Positions 34,725 to 42,681 of a DNA stretch of 64,000 bases are shown one piece after another (within the stretch, counting starts at the first letter, position 1; each line of letters starts with the position of its first letter). The stretch is from PALSA-129 sp050014595 (lineage in GTDB: Bacteria > Acidobacteriota > Terriglobia > Bryobacterales > Bryobacteraceae): the NCBI GenBank assembly GCA_050014595.1, contig JBEKDA010000021.1, forward strand, positions 1 to 64,000. Reading direction: 5' to 3'. A program made the translations under genes and the position numbers. Under the pieces are notes generated by a model. It made no database searches and was not told where the DNA came from. It saw only the letters and a list, made by a program, of their open reading frames with translations.

Positions 34725-34747
34725 GATATACAATATAAATGTATATC
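34725..34747. promoter_or_regulatory. Operator-like inverted repeat before the antitoxin gene
   Basis: Perfect 8-bp arms GATATACA / TGTATATC around a 7-nt AT-rich spacer (ATATAAA), ending 1 nt before the antitoxin ATG. The position suits autoregulation by the AbrB-type antitoxin. Confidence 0.6.
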
Positions 34748-34748
34748 T

Positions 34749-34982
34749 ATGCAAGTGGCAAAGTGGGGAAACAGTCTGGCGGTGCGGCTTCCGGCCGCGG
34801 TAGTGGAAGCGCTGGATCTCAAAGAGGGCGACCAGATCGAAATCCGGGTGGCGGACAGCCGCCGGTTTGAAATCGCCCGCGATCGCAGCGTCGAGAAGGC
34901 CCTGGAGCGGATACGGAAGTTGCGGCGCCGGTTGCCTCCCGGCTTCCAGTTCAATCGACTGGACGCTAATGCGAGGCGATAA
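34749..34982 (+). CDS. AbrB/MazE-family antitoxin
   Basis: A 77-residue swapped-hairpin DNA-binding protein (MQVAKWGNSLAVRLPAAVVEALDLKEGDQIEIRV is the family core), with a Lys/Arg-rich C-terminal tail that would neutralise the toxin. It overlaps the start of a PIN-domain toxin by 14 nt. The inverted repeat immediately upstream is a likely own operator. The partner toxin carries an internal deletion, so this antitoxin may now be orphaned. Confidence 0.85.
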   Translation: MQVAKWGNSLAVRLPAAVVEALDLKEGDQIEIRVADSRRFEIARDRSVEKALERIRKLRRRLPPGFQFNRLDANARR

Positions 34983-35237
34983 AGCGTTTTTCGATACCAA
35001 CCTGATGGTCTACGCGTTCGCGAAGGACGATCCGCGCGCGGAAACCGCCGAGGCGCTTCTTGCCGCGGGCGGAGTGATCAGTGTGCAGATCTTGAATGAG
35101 TTCAGTACCACATTTACGACGCGCTGGTGATTGCATCGGCGCTTGAGGCATCTTGCACAACGCTTTATTCGGAAGATCTGTGGGACGGCCAGACGATCGG
35201 CGGCCTCACGATTCGCAATCCGTTTCAGAAGGGCTGA
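34969..35237 (+). pseudogene. PIN-domain toxin with internal deletion
   Basis: The 5' part encodes a normal PIN N-terminus: FFDTNLMVYAFAKDDPRAE, with the metal-binding Asp, then ISVQILNEF. It runs out of frame and stops at 35128. From 35115, in another frame, the typical C-terminus reads YDALVIASALEASC ... LYSEDLWDGQTI ... LTIRNPF to a stop at 35235. The joint lacks the middle of the roughly 135-residue domain, so about 50 codons were deleted. The enzyme cannot be active, and this is a decayed VapC-like toxin beside an intact antitoxin. Confidence 0.85.
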
Positions 35238-35279
35238 GGCCAACGCAAAACTCCGCAAGCGGCCGCGCTACCATACGGA

Positions 35280-35951
35280 TTGGTCCCGAAAACAGAGGTG
35301 ATCTCGCATATCCCGCTATTCGCCGGGCTGGGTGAGAACGAAATCGCGGCGCTGGCACAGAGGGCGGTGGAGCGCCGCTTCGCGGCCGGGGAAATGCTGT
35401 TTTGGGAAGGCGAACCGTGCGCCGGCATTTTCCTGATCGCCGAAGGAAGCGTCAAGATCTTCAAGACCTCTTCGGGCGGGCGGGAATTGATGCTGTCGCT
35501 TGAGACGGCGCCTTGCACGGTGGCGGAACTGCCGCTGTTCGACGGCGGCCCTTATCCGGCTTCGGTGCGCGCCGTGGACCGGGTGGCGGCGCTGTTCGTC
35601 AACAAGAGCGATTTCCGGCAGGTGTGCCGCCAGTATCCCGACGTGGCGCTGAAGATCCTGGCGGTGGTGGGGCGCCGCCTGCGCCACCTAGTGGGGCTGG
35701 TGGAAGCCATGACGTTCGGCAGCGTTACGCAGCGGCTGGCGCGGCTGCTGCTGGACGCTTCGCGGCAAGCCGGCGGGGATGCGTTCGACCTGCCGCACAC
35801 GCACCAGGAACTGGCTTCACGGCTGGGCACGGTGCGCGAAGTGGTGTCGCGGAACCTGGCCCGCTTCCGCGCCGAAGGGATGGTGCGAATCGAGGGCCAT
35901 CAATTACAGATTCTGGACCGCGCGGGGCTGGAGCGGGAATCGCAGGAGTAA
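35280..35951 (+). CDS. Crp/Fnr family transcriptional regulator
   Basis: A 223-residue protein (TTG start at 35280; a GTG at 35298 is possible). It has a cyclic-nucleotide-binding-type beta barrel (about 15-125, GEMLFWEGEPCAGIFLIAEGSVKIFKTS) and a C-terminal winged helix (HTHQELASRLGTVREVVSRNLARF). It lacks the N-terminal Cys cluster of FNR, so oxygen sensing through an Fe-S cluster is unlikely. It lies downstream of the electron-conduit operon and the TA remnant and could control respiration genes, which is a guess from position. Confidence 0.88.
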   Translation: MVPKTEVISHIPLFAGLGENEIAALAQRAVERRFAAGEMLFWEGEPCAGIFLIAEGSVKIFKTSSGGRELMLSLETAPCTVAELPLFDGGPYPASVRAVDRVAALFVNKSDFRQVCRQYPDVALKILAVVGRRLRHLVGLVEAMTFGSVTQRLARLLLDASRQAGGDAFDLPHTHQELASRLGTVREVVSRNLARFRAEGMVRIEGHQLQILDRAGLERESQE

Positions 35952-36075
35952 ACAAGGCCTGCGCCCCTGATATCCCTTCTGGATATGGGAGTCGGAAGTC
36001 GGGAGTCAGAAGACAGAATGCTTCGGCCCGCGGTTGGGGAGCAAAACTCCCGCCGTGGGCGCGGATAATGCAACT

Positions 36076-36912
36076 ATGAACGCGCTGGTGTTTTCCGGAA
36101 TTGTGTTCGCGGTCTCCGCGCTGGCGGGATTTCTGGGCTCGCTCACCGGGTTGGGCGGCGGGGTGGTGGTGACGCCGGTTTTGACGCTGGCGTTGGGCGT
36201 GGACATGCATTACGCCATGGGAGCTACGCTGGTTTCGGTGATCGCGACGTCCTCGGGCGCGGCCGCCGCGTACGTAAGAGAGGGATACTCCAACATCCGC
36301 GTGGGCATGTTTCTGGAAGTGGCCACCACGATAGGGGCGGTGGCGGGCGCGTTCCTGATGGCCGCGGTCCCGGTCCAGGCGCTGGCGGTGACGTTCGGCG
36401 CGGTGCTGCTCTACTCGGCGTGGCTCGCGTTGAAGGAACCAAAGCGGTCCGAGGCACGGGAGGCGGATCCGCTGGCGGCGCGGCTGAAACTGAACAGCAG
36501 CTATCCGGGACCGGACGGAGCCGTGACGTACCTGGTGACGCGGGTGAAGACGGGCTTCGGCTTGATGTTCGGCGCGGGAATGCTTTCGGGGCTGTTGGGT
36601 ATCGGGTCGGGGGCGATGAAAGTGATTGCGATGGACCAGGTGATGCTGATCCCGTTCAAAGTGTCGACCACGACGAGCAATTTCATGATCGGGGTGACGG
36701 CGGCGGCGAGCGCCGGCATTTACCTGGGCAAGGGCTATATCACGCCGGGGTTGGCGATGCCGGTGATGCTGGGGGTGCTGGCCGGATCGCTGGCGGGCGC
36801 GCGGCACTTGATGGGCGCAAAGACGCGCGCGCTGCGCCGCATCTTCGCCGCGGTGATTGCGGTGCTGGCGATGGAGATGATCTACAACGGCGTGGCTGGA
36901 GGCCTAAAATGA
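36076..36912 (+). CDS. Sulfite exporter TauE/SafE family membrane protein
   Basis: A 278-residue inner-membrane protein with about 8 hydrophobic segments. The family glycine-rich signature is AGFLGSLTGLGGGVVVTPVL near the N-terminus, and its repeat in the second half is FGAGMLSGLLGIGSGAMKV. It transports anions such as sulfite or organosulfonates outward. The ATG at 36076 is chosen over 36034 because it begins right at the first membrane segment. The stop overlaps the DUF1634 gene start, the usual partner of this transporter family. Confidence 0.88.
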   Translation: MNALVFSGIVFAVSALAGFLGSLTGLGGGVVVTPVLTLALGVDMHYAMGATLVSVIATSSGAAAAYVREGYSNIRVGMFLEVATTIGAVAGAFLMAAVPVQALAVTFGAVLLYSAWLALKEPKRSEAREADPLAARLKLNSSYPGPDGAVTYLVTRVKTGFGLMFGAGMLSGLLGIGSGAMKVIAMDQVMLIPFKVSTTTSNFMIGVTAAASAGIYLGKGYITPGLAMPVMLGVLAGSLAGARHLMGAKTRALRRIFAAVIAVLAMEMIYNGVAGGLK

Positions 36913-37259
36913 CGGACCGGCGGCTGGAGTTGATCATAGGGACGCTACTACGGGTGGGCGTGGCGCTGGCGGCCTCGGTGGTGCTGGGCGGAGGCATCTG
37001 GTACCTGGCGGCGCGCGGCATGACCCCGGTCGATTACCGCCATTTCCACACGACGCCGCGCGGCTTCGGGTCGCTGGGGAGCTTGAGCGGACCGGAAGCG
37101 GCGATCCAGCTCGGATTGCTGATCCTGATCGCGACGCCGGTGGCGCGGGTGATTTTTTCGCTGGTGGGATTCGCGCTGGAGCGCGACCGCGTATACATGG
37201 CGATCACGCTCGCGGTGCTGGCTGTTCTGGTCTACAGCATCGGCTCGGCGTGGTTGTGA
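36909..37259 (+). CDS. DUF1634 family membrane protein
   Basis: A 116-residue protein with three hydrophobic segments (about 9-31, 68-88, 96-114). It starts at the ATG that overlaps the TauE-like stop by 4 nt. The sequence LLRVGVALAASVVLGGGIWYL ... GPEAAIQLGLLILIATPVARVIFSLVGFALERDRVY matches the DUF1634 pattern. These proteins are regularly encoded directly after TauE/SafE transporters and probably form a complex with them. Biochemical role unknown. Confidence 0.85.
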   Translation: MTDRRLELIIGTLLRVGVALAASVVLGGGIWYLAARGMTPVDYRHFHTTPRGFGSLGSLSGPEAAIQLGLLILIATPVARVIFSLVGFALERDRVYMAITLAVLAVLVYSIGSAWL

Positions 37260-37367
37260 TGGGAGGGCAGGGTCGTTCACCTGAGGGAGCTGGGAGTCCA
37301 GGCGCTTCCTGGCCGGGTCAGCATGTATCAGGGAAGCTATAATATCGGCAGGGGGGTCGCAAGACCG

Positions 37368-37592
37368 ATGGAAATGATCTCGCCAGAATCGATTCCCATC
37401 GCCCTCGGGCAGGAGGATGACGGCCGTTGGTGGGCCGACATTGAATCCATGCCCGGCGTAATGGCCTACGGTGCAACTCGCGAAGCGGCGATTTCAGCCG
37501 TCCGGGCGCTGGCTTTGCGTGTTGCCGCCGATTGCATTGACCACGGAGAGGAAGTCCCGCCACAGTTTGAGAAGGTATTTTCCATCGCATGA
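37368..37592 (+). CDS. hicB: HicB-type antitoxin
   Basis: A 74-residue protein starting at the ATG at 37368; a longer frame from 37323 adds an unlikely leader. The HicB partial RNase-H-like fold is visible in SIPIALGQEDDGRWWADIESMPGVMAYGATREAAISAVRAL. It would bind and inhibit the HicA RNase encoded next. The stop overlaps the HicA start by 4 nt, giving antitoxin-first order. Confidence 0.88.
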   Translation: MEMISPESIPIALGQEDDGRWWADIESMPGVMAYGATREAAISAVRALALRVAADCIDHGEEVPPQFEKVFSIA

Positions 37593-37801
37593 GCCGTTGG
37601 CCATCGGTGAAGGCGAAAAAACTCTTAGCGGCATTGGTCCGAATCGGATGGACAGTCGCTTGGCAGAGCGGGTCACATCGTCGACTCAAACGACCGGGCT
37701 GGCCCAATTATACGTTCGCATTCCATGACCACGAAGAAGTTGGTCCGGGGCTTCTCGCGCAGATCGCCAACAAAACGGGGCTCCGCCCGGAGGACCTGTA
37801 G
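37589..37801 (+). CDS. hicA: HicA-type mRNA interferase toxin
   Basis: A 70-residue dsRNA-binding-fold toxin with the catalytic-His motif in WQSGSHRRLKRPG and the usual C-terminus GLLAQIANKTGLRPEDL. It cleaves mRNA when not bound by HicB. Complete and in frame, so this module appears functional, unlike the PIN module 2.5 kb upstream. Confidence 0.9.
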   Translation: MSRWPSVKAKKLLAALVRIGWTVAWQSGSHRRLKRPGWPNYTFAFHDHEEVGPGLLAQIANKTGLRPEDL

Positions 37802-37973
37802 CCGATTGTTGCGTCCTGCCAGGCGCCGGAATATGGGCCAAAGCGGCCAAAGCACGGGATGGCGACTACACGTCCAAGTGGCTTTTGATGGGGGACAGCC
37901 AGTTCCGGAAGGAGCGTTTTCCTGTCGGAAACCGTGCGGATTGACTAATCAAGATTCCTCCGGCGCTTCAACA

Positions 37974-38789
37974 TCAATGTTCAATCCGGGCCTGAATAAG
38001 CGCCCAATCGCCGACGAGCGCCTCCTGCGCTTGCGAGTACGACTTCTGTCCATCTAGATGGCGGGATACCTCGAAAGTAGCTTTCTTGCCGTTCCACTGG
38101 TAGACGTTGTATTGGAAAGGGCTCGGACAATAATGGCAACGGGCTTCGACAGGAATTGTAGGAGGCCAGTTCTCATCTGCAACTACCGCGAATGTCCTCG
38201 AATCGGAGCTTAACCATTTGAAGCCGTGTCTGCCAGAGTGATAAACGGATGCGAGAGCAAGGTCTACGAAGGAGTTTCCCAGCTTGTCGTAGTAAAGGAC
38301 GTGCTCAAGGGTTGTCGAGTCGGACGCCCCTATGGTTCCAGAATGGAACAGGACTTCAGGAACGCCAACTTGCCCAAAATCCTTGAGTTCCAGGTAGTCG
38401 TCAATGTAGAAGTGCGCTCCATTGCCTCCGGGTTGTTTCGTTCCTTCTTTCGCATAGTCATAGAGGATTGAGTCGCCGTACTGTATGAGGAGTTCGGCGT
38501 CGTTCAGCGACTGACCAGCTCCGCTAGTGCCGGTTGACTCCAAAGATTCCAATAGTAGAATCTGACAAGGGTCTGGCAGGGGATTGAAAGTGGCCTTTAT
38601 TTGTCTAATGAGCTTCCACTGGCGCCGACCGTATCGAATGGTTGATCCAGGGCGCAGTGCCTCCGCTGTGATCCCGGCAGTTTTCTTACTTGGTGGACTT
38701 TTTCTGTCCTGTGCCCAGGCAAAGCCGCAGATCATTATGTAGAGTGCTAATCCCGCTCGCAATGCGCAAGGCATCTCTCGGCTCCTCAT
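37974..38789 (-). CDS. Secreted hypothetical protein
   Basis: About 271 residues from the ATG at 38789 (or 38774), with a signal peptide (MPCALRAGLALYIMICGFAWAQ). No known domain is recognised. It has a Cys pair in ARCHYCPSPFQYN and a repeated theme of aromatic and Gly residues. GC content is lower than its neighbours, and it stands alone between the HicBA module and an FAH-family gene, which suggests acquisition by transfer. Confidence 0.65.
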   Translation of the reverse strand: MRSREMPCALRAGLALYIMICGFAWAQDRKSPPSKKTAGITAEALRPGSTIRYGRRQWKLIRQIKATFNPLPDPCQILLLESLESTGTSGAGQSLNDAELLIQYGDSILYDYAKEGTKQPGGNGAHFYIDDYLELKDFGQVGVPEVLFHSGTIGASDSTTLEHVLYYDKLGNSFVDLALASVYHSGRHGFKWLSSDSRTFAVVADENWPPTIPVEARCHYCPSPFQYNVYQWNGKKATFEVSRHLDGQKSYSQAQEALVGDWALIQARIEH

Positions 38790-38951
38790 AGGCGTCAACA
38801 CTAGCCTGTCGGCGCAGTTGCCATCACGGGTTCGGCGAGTGTCCGGCGTCACTTTACCGTATCACGCCTAAACCATAGAAGTGGCTGCCGACGCGGCCGG
38901 CTGCCGCCAAGTGGCCGGAAGCGGCGAACTTCGATACCAGCAACTGGCCGG

Positions 38952-39710
38952 CTACGTCACCGGATTCCGCAGCACGCCGATGCCTTCGATCTCCACTTCC
39001 ACTACATCGCCGGGCGACATCTTACGGGTGGCGCCCGGCGTTCCCGTGTAGATGACGTCGCCGGGCATCAGGGTGACCCAGCGGCTGATATAGCTCACGA
39101 TGGTGGGGCAATCGAAAATCAGATCGGAGGTGTACTGCTTCTGCACCACTTCGCCGTTGAGGCGCGTGCGGAGCAGCAGGGTGTCGTAATCCAGGCCGGT
39201 GACGATGGCGGGGCCGAGGGGCGCGAAGGTGTCGCAGCTTTTGGCGCGCCACCACTGCAAGTCCTTGCCGGGGCCGTGCTGCCAGTTGCGTTCGCTGACG
39301 TCGTTGCCGCAGGTGACGCCGAAGATGGCGTCGCGGGCTTTTTCGACCGAAACGTTTTTGACCTGGCGGCCGATGACAACGACGAGCTCGCCTTCGTAGT
39401 GCAGGTCGGTCGAGTCGCGCGGGGTGACGATGGGGCCTTCGGGGTCCTGCAGCGCGGTGACGGCCTTGTAAAAGATCTCAGGATGGTCGGGCTCAGGGCG
39501 GCTGCCCAGATGGCTCCGGTAATTCAAACCCACGCCGAGGATCTTGCCGGGCTGGCAGGGATGGAGCAGGGCGACATCGGAAAGATTCAGGGTGGCTACG
39601 GTTTCGGTGTAGCTGCCGAAGAGGTCGCCGCGGATCTCGCGGACGGTGTCGCCTTCCAGAATGCCGTAACAGGCGGAAGCGCCGGAACGATAGCGAACGA
39701 AGTGGGCCAC
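38952..39710 (-). CDS. Fumarylacetoacetate hydrolase (FAH) family protein
   Basis: A 252-residue protein. The GTG at 39710 (MAHFVRYRS...) is chosen because the longer frame to 39911 overlaps the anti-sigma gene. FAH hallmarks are LGVGLNYRSHLGS, the metal-binding Glu of LHYEGELVVVIG, CGNDVSERNWQ and GDVIYTGTPGA. Family members hydrolyse C-C bonds or decarboxylate and isomerise 2-oxo acids in aromatic or sugar-acid catabolism. The substrate is not resolved. It ends the anti-sigma/sigma gene group on the same strand. Confidence 0.9.
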   Translation of the reverse strand: MAHFVRYRSGASACYGILEGDTVREIRGDLFGSYTETVATLNLSDVALLHPCQPGKILGVGLNYRSHLGSRPEPDHPEIFYKAVTALQDPEGPIVTPRDSTDLHYEGELVVVIGRQVKNVSVEKARDAIFGVTCGNDVSERNWQHGPGKDLQWWRAKSCDTFAPLGPAIVTGLDYDTLLLRTRLNGEVVQKQYTSDLIFDCPTIVSYISRWVTLMPGDVIYTGTPGATRKMSPGDVVEVEIEGIGVLRNPVT

Positions 39711-39715
39711 GCCGG

Positions 39716-40453
39716 CTATTGTAACGCCGCCACAATGACCGGCGTGGAGGTGGGCGCGCTGACGCCGGCGGCCGCTTCGAGGGTCACGGCCAGGGCCGCG
39801 GCGGCGCTCACATCCAAAGCGCCGAGCTGAACGTGCATGGCGGTGCCGTCGCTGCGGGCCTGGAACATGCCGAAGGGCACGGGCGCCTTGCCGCCCCTGG
39901 GAATCAGCCACATCTCATAAGCCTGGCCTTCGGGCGCCGTGGCCAGGTTGGAAGCGATCAGCAGAACACCCTGCGAGGGGTTGACGAAAACCCGGCCTTT
40001 GGGTTTGGGCTGCTTCTCACCGAAGGAAGTGACGGTGGTATCGGCCCCGTAGAGGATGGCAAAGGCTTCGTCGAGCCGCGTGAGCTCGATGTTCTGCGAG
40101 CGGGCCTGCGCGAGCAGAGAGCGCGCTTCCTGGGAGAACTCGCGCTCCCTGCCGCTGAAGTAGACGGCCGCGCACAGCGACAGGGCGGCCACGGCGGCCA
40201 ACGCCGGGGCCCAGCCGAAGCCGTACGATTGCGCGCCGGCAGCCGCCAGAATGCGGCGCCGCAATTTCGGCGAAGGCGCCAGCGGGGCGGCCGTGGAGGC
40301 CAATATCGCCGCCAGTTCCCGAGCCCGTTTTACTTCCGCCATGCAAACCTCGCATCCGCGCTCCAGGTGGGCGCGGATTTCGCTGCGCTCAGGCTCTTCG
40401 GCCAGGCCGAGCGAATACAACTCGAAGTGGTCGCGCAGTTCGGAGCAGTTCAC
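39716..40453 (-). CDS. Anti-sigma factor, RskA-like
   Basis: A 245-residue membrane protein. A zinc-binding anti-sigma N-terminus (MNCSELRDHFELYSLGLAEEPERSEIRAHL..GC..C) is followed by one membrane helix (about 97-116) and an extracytoplasmic RskA-type domain with GQAYEMWLIPRGGKAPVPFGMF. The GTG start overlaps the stop of the sigma gene, so the pair is coupled. It would hold the ECF sigma factor inactive until an external signal releases it. Confidence 0.88.
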   Translation of the reverse strand: MNCSELRDHFELYSLGLAEEPERSEIRAHLERGCEVCMAEVKRARELAAILASTAAPLAPSPKLRRRILAAAGAQSYGFGWAPALAAVAALSLCAAVYFSGREREFSQEARSLLAQARSQNIELTRLDEAFAILYGADTTVTSFGEKQPKPKGRVFVNPSQGVLLIASNLATAPEGQAYEMWLIPRGGKAPVPFGMFQARSDGTAMHVQLGALDVSAAAALAVTLEAAAGVSAPTSTPVIVAALQ

Positions 40454-41040
40454 GCGGACGCCTCCGCGGTGCTGATTTGGTGGCGGAGATTCCTCCACGC
40501 GGCCCGCACCCAGGCCTTGACGGCGCCGAGCGGCTGGCCCATGCGTTCGGCCATCTCGGTTTGGGTAAGACCTTCGAAGTAGGCCAGCTCAATGACCTGC
40601 CGCTGGCTGGCGGAAAGCTTTTCGACGGCGGCCTGCACGCGCCGCGCGCGGTCGGATGCCGGAATTCGCTGCTCCATGCCGGTGAATAGGGATGGATGGT
40701 CGGTCTCTTCGAACTCCACGCTGTTGCGTTCGCGGCCGTCGGCGGAGCGCAGATAATCGATGGCGCGATGGCGCGCGACGGCCAGCAGCCACGGGCCGAT
40801 GGCGCCTTTCTGTGGGTCGAAGGCCCGCGAGCGGGTCCAGACGCGGAGAAAGGTTTCCTGCACCAGGTCTTCCGCGGCGCCCACGTCGCGGACCACGCGC
40901 AGGATCAGAGCGTAGGCGAGGCGGCCGTAGCGGTCGTACAGTTCGGCGAGCGCGCGGGGATCGCGGCGCTGCAGGCGCAAGACCAGATCGGCATTTCGCT
41001 CGGCGGCGCCAACAGCCAGGAGTATGGGAAGCAACCACAT
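40450..41040 (-). CDS. ECF-type RNA polymerase sigma factor, SigK-like
   Basis: A 196-residue sigma70-family protein. Region 2 is LYDRYGRLAYALILRVVRDVGAAEDLVQETFLRVW and region 4 is LSASQRQVIELAYFEGLTQTEMAERMGQPLGAVKAWVR. It is followed in the same operon by its RskA-like anti-sigma factor. The first about 12 residues are hydrophobic (MWLLPILLAVGAAERN), so the true start may be slightly downstream. Its target genes are unknown. Confidence 0.9.
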   Translation of the reverse strand: MWLLPILLAVGAAERNADLVLRLQRRDPRALAELYDRYGRLAYALILRVVRDVGAAEDLVQETFLRVWTRSRAFDPQKGAIGPWLLAVARHRAIDYLRSADGRERNSVEFEETDHPSLFTGMEQRIPASDRARRVQAAVEKLSASQRQVIELAYFEGLTQTEMAERMGQPLGAVKAWVRAAWRNLRHQISTAEASA

Positions 41041-41173
41041 TCGATCGGCGTCCTATTGTATATACGGAACGAGAGAGCAATCAAGAATTGGCGCGGCGCG
41101 GCTTTTCTCTCCGAAGGTGACGGAGGGCGCAACCCGATAGACGCCGAAAGCGGGAGGCGAATTCATTTTTTTC

Positions 41174-41202
41174 TTGACTTTCAGCGCGAAGCACCTTATA
41201 TA
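41174..41202 (+). promoter_or_regulatory. Strong sigma70-type promoter of the Lys-rich peptide gene
   Basis: TTGACT (41174-41179), a 17-nt spacer, then TATATA (41197-41202), the best sigma70-like match noticed in the window. It would start transcription about 50 nt before the tiny ORF. Confidence 0.7.
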
Positions 41203-41257
41203 TGAATCACATTGCGATTTTTGAATCGCAAAATTTGATGTTAGGGAGAATCAATCG

Positions 41258-41320
41258 ATGAAGACCGCAACTAAGAAAGCCGCCCCCAAGAAAAAGGCTG
41301 CTCCGAAGAAAAAGAAGTAG
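41258..41320 (+). CDS. 20-residue Lys/Ala-rich peptide, histone-tail-like
   Basis: A 21-codon ORF (ATG 41258, TAG 41318-41320) made almost only of Lys, Ala and Pro (MKTATKKAAPKKK...). It has its own strong promoter, an AGGGAGA ribosome site 8 nt upstream, and a perfect intrinsic terminator 49 nt downstream, so it looks like a complete and highly expressed single-gene unit. The composition suggests binding to DNA, RNA or polyphosphate, like Lys-rich histone H1-type tails. It is too short for usual gene finders. It could instead be the leader of a small RNA. Confidence 0.6.
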   Translation: MKTATKKAAPKKKAAPKKKK

Positions 41321-41368
41321 TCAGGGCGCGCCCTGCATAAGGGCAAACAAAAAACAGGTTTCACTCCG

Positions 41369-41393
41369 AGGCCCCGGTTTTCGGGGCCTTTTT
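41369..41393 (+). terminator. Intrinsic terminator of the Lys-rich peptide gene
   Basis: Perfect 8-bp stem AGGCCCCG / CGGGGCCT with loop GTTTT and five Ts. The convergent MidA-like gene stops 27 bp further on. Confidence 0.85.
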
Positions 41394-41419
41394 CATTGTT
41401 TCAGACCTTTCCCTCCGAT

Positions 41420-42382
41420 TCATTCCACATCGCCCTTGGCCTGCAGCAGGACCCGGAAAGTCTCGCCCATGCCGAAGAGCAGCGTCTTGAGCTGGAGGCG
41501 GCGGCGCATGTCGCCGGGCGAGAGCGCGGCGGCAAACTGGTCGGGCTGGCCGGCGGTGAGCAGCATTTGCGCCAGCGTTTGAAAAGTTTTTTTTCGCAAG
41601 CCGCAGCGCTCGCCGCACTCTTCGAGAGCGGTGAAGTTGACGTGCGCGGTGATGTCCCGCTCACCGGGATCTTCGAGCACATTGTCGCGGGCGGTGTGGC
41701 GGCGGTAGCCCATCAGGGTGCCGGCGGGGAAGCGAACGGCCTCGTTGCGGGTGTAGCCGTAATCGATGGTCAGCAGGTAGCCGGCTCGGAGCGAGCGGCC
41801 GATGCGCTCGATCCAGCGAAGGGCATCGAGGTTCACTTCGTGCCAGCGGCCCTCCTCGGGAGCCGGAAACCAGCGGCGCAGGTAAACGGCGGCATCGGCA
41901 TCCACTTCCGGACCTTCATGCCACGCGAAGCGCTCGCCCTCCAGGTTCACCAACTGCCGCCGGAAGGCGCCGCCACGGTAGACCACCGCTTCGACGGGCA
42001 GGGCGTCGAAGAACTCATTGGAGAAGACCACGCCGCGAAAGCTCGGCGGCAGCGCGCCGGAATCGATATCGATGGGCACATAGCGCCATTCGGAGAAGGC
42101 TTCGGCCATTTCACCGCGGCCGGCGCCGAGCTCGACGACGACGAAATCGTCCGGCTCGCCCATCGCGCGGAAAAGCTGCCGGATGCGAGCGGCCACCAGG
42201 ATTCCGAAGACCGGCTGGACCTGCTCGGCGGTGAAGAAGTCGCCCTCCTTGCCGAACGGATCGCGAGGACGGCGGTAGTAGCCATGCTGGGGATGGTAGA
42301 GCGCCACTTCCATGAAGCGGCGGAAGGGCACGGGGCCTGCGGCGCGGATCTCGCGGGCCAGCAGTTCGCCGGCCGGAGTCAT
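41420..42382 (-). CDS. MidA-type SAM-dependent methyltransferase
   Basis: A 320-residue protein of the DUF185/MidA (NDUFAF7-like) family. It has an N-terminal ALYHPQHGYYRRPRDPFGKEGDFFTAEQ segment, an SAM-binding VVELGAGRGEMA motif and the family signature FSNEFFDALPV. NDUFAF7 methylates an arginine of respiratory complex I; bacterial members have less certain substrates. The start overlaps the stop of the small upstream gene by 4 nt. Confidence 0.88.
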   Translation of the reverse strand: MTPAGELLAREIRAAGPVPFRRFMEVALYHPQHGYYRRPRDPFGKEGDFFTAEQVQPVFGILVAARIRQLFRAMGEPDDFVVVELGAGRGEMAEAFSEWRYVPIDIDSGALPPSFRGVVFSNEFFDALPVEAVVYRGGAFRRQLVNLEGERFAWHEGPEVDADAAVYLRRWFPAPEEGRWHEVNLDALRWIERIGRSLRAGYLLTIDYGYTRNEAVRFPAGTLMGYRRHTARDNVLEDPGERDITAHVNFTALEECGERCGLRKKTFQTLAQMLLTAGQPDQFAAALSPGDMRRRLQLKTLLFGMGETFRVLLQAKGDVE

Positions 42383-42654
42383 GGGCGCGGGTCCCGGCTC
42401 TGCGGCGTGTGAATGAACGTCTCCACCAGGTAATCGTGCATGCAGTCGTAGAGGTAGCGTTGGAAGGTCCAGGGGAACTGCGGGTGCTCGATGTCGCGGG
42501 CGTGGACGGGCGCGTAGTAGGTGTGGAGACCCAGACCGCGGTTCTTCAGTTCGATGACCAGCTCGACGCCGCCGTTGTGCTCGCGCGCCGAGAAATCGAG
42601 CAGCGCGTGGTCATAGCGCGCGGTTTCCGCGAGCACTTTTTCCAGAGGGGTCAC
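42379..42654 (-). CDS. Conserved-looking hypothetical protein (91 aa)
   Basis: A 91-residue soluble protein (MTPLEKVLAETARYDHALLDFSAREHNGG...) translationally coupled (ATGA overlap) to the downstream MidA-like gene. No domain is recognised; composition and coupling support it as real. It contains many His and Tyr residues near the C-terminus (HTYYAPVHARDIEHPQFPW). Confidence 0.65.
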   Translation of the reverse strand: MTPLEKVLAETARYDHALLDFSAREHNGGVELVIELKNRGLGLHTYYAPVHARDIEHPQFPWTFQRYLYDCMHDYLVETFIHTPQSRDPRP

Positions 42655-42681
42655 GGACTTATGCTAGCGTGAAATCAAGCC

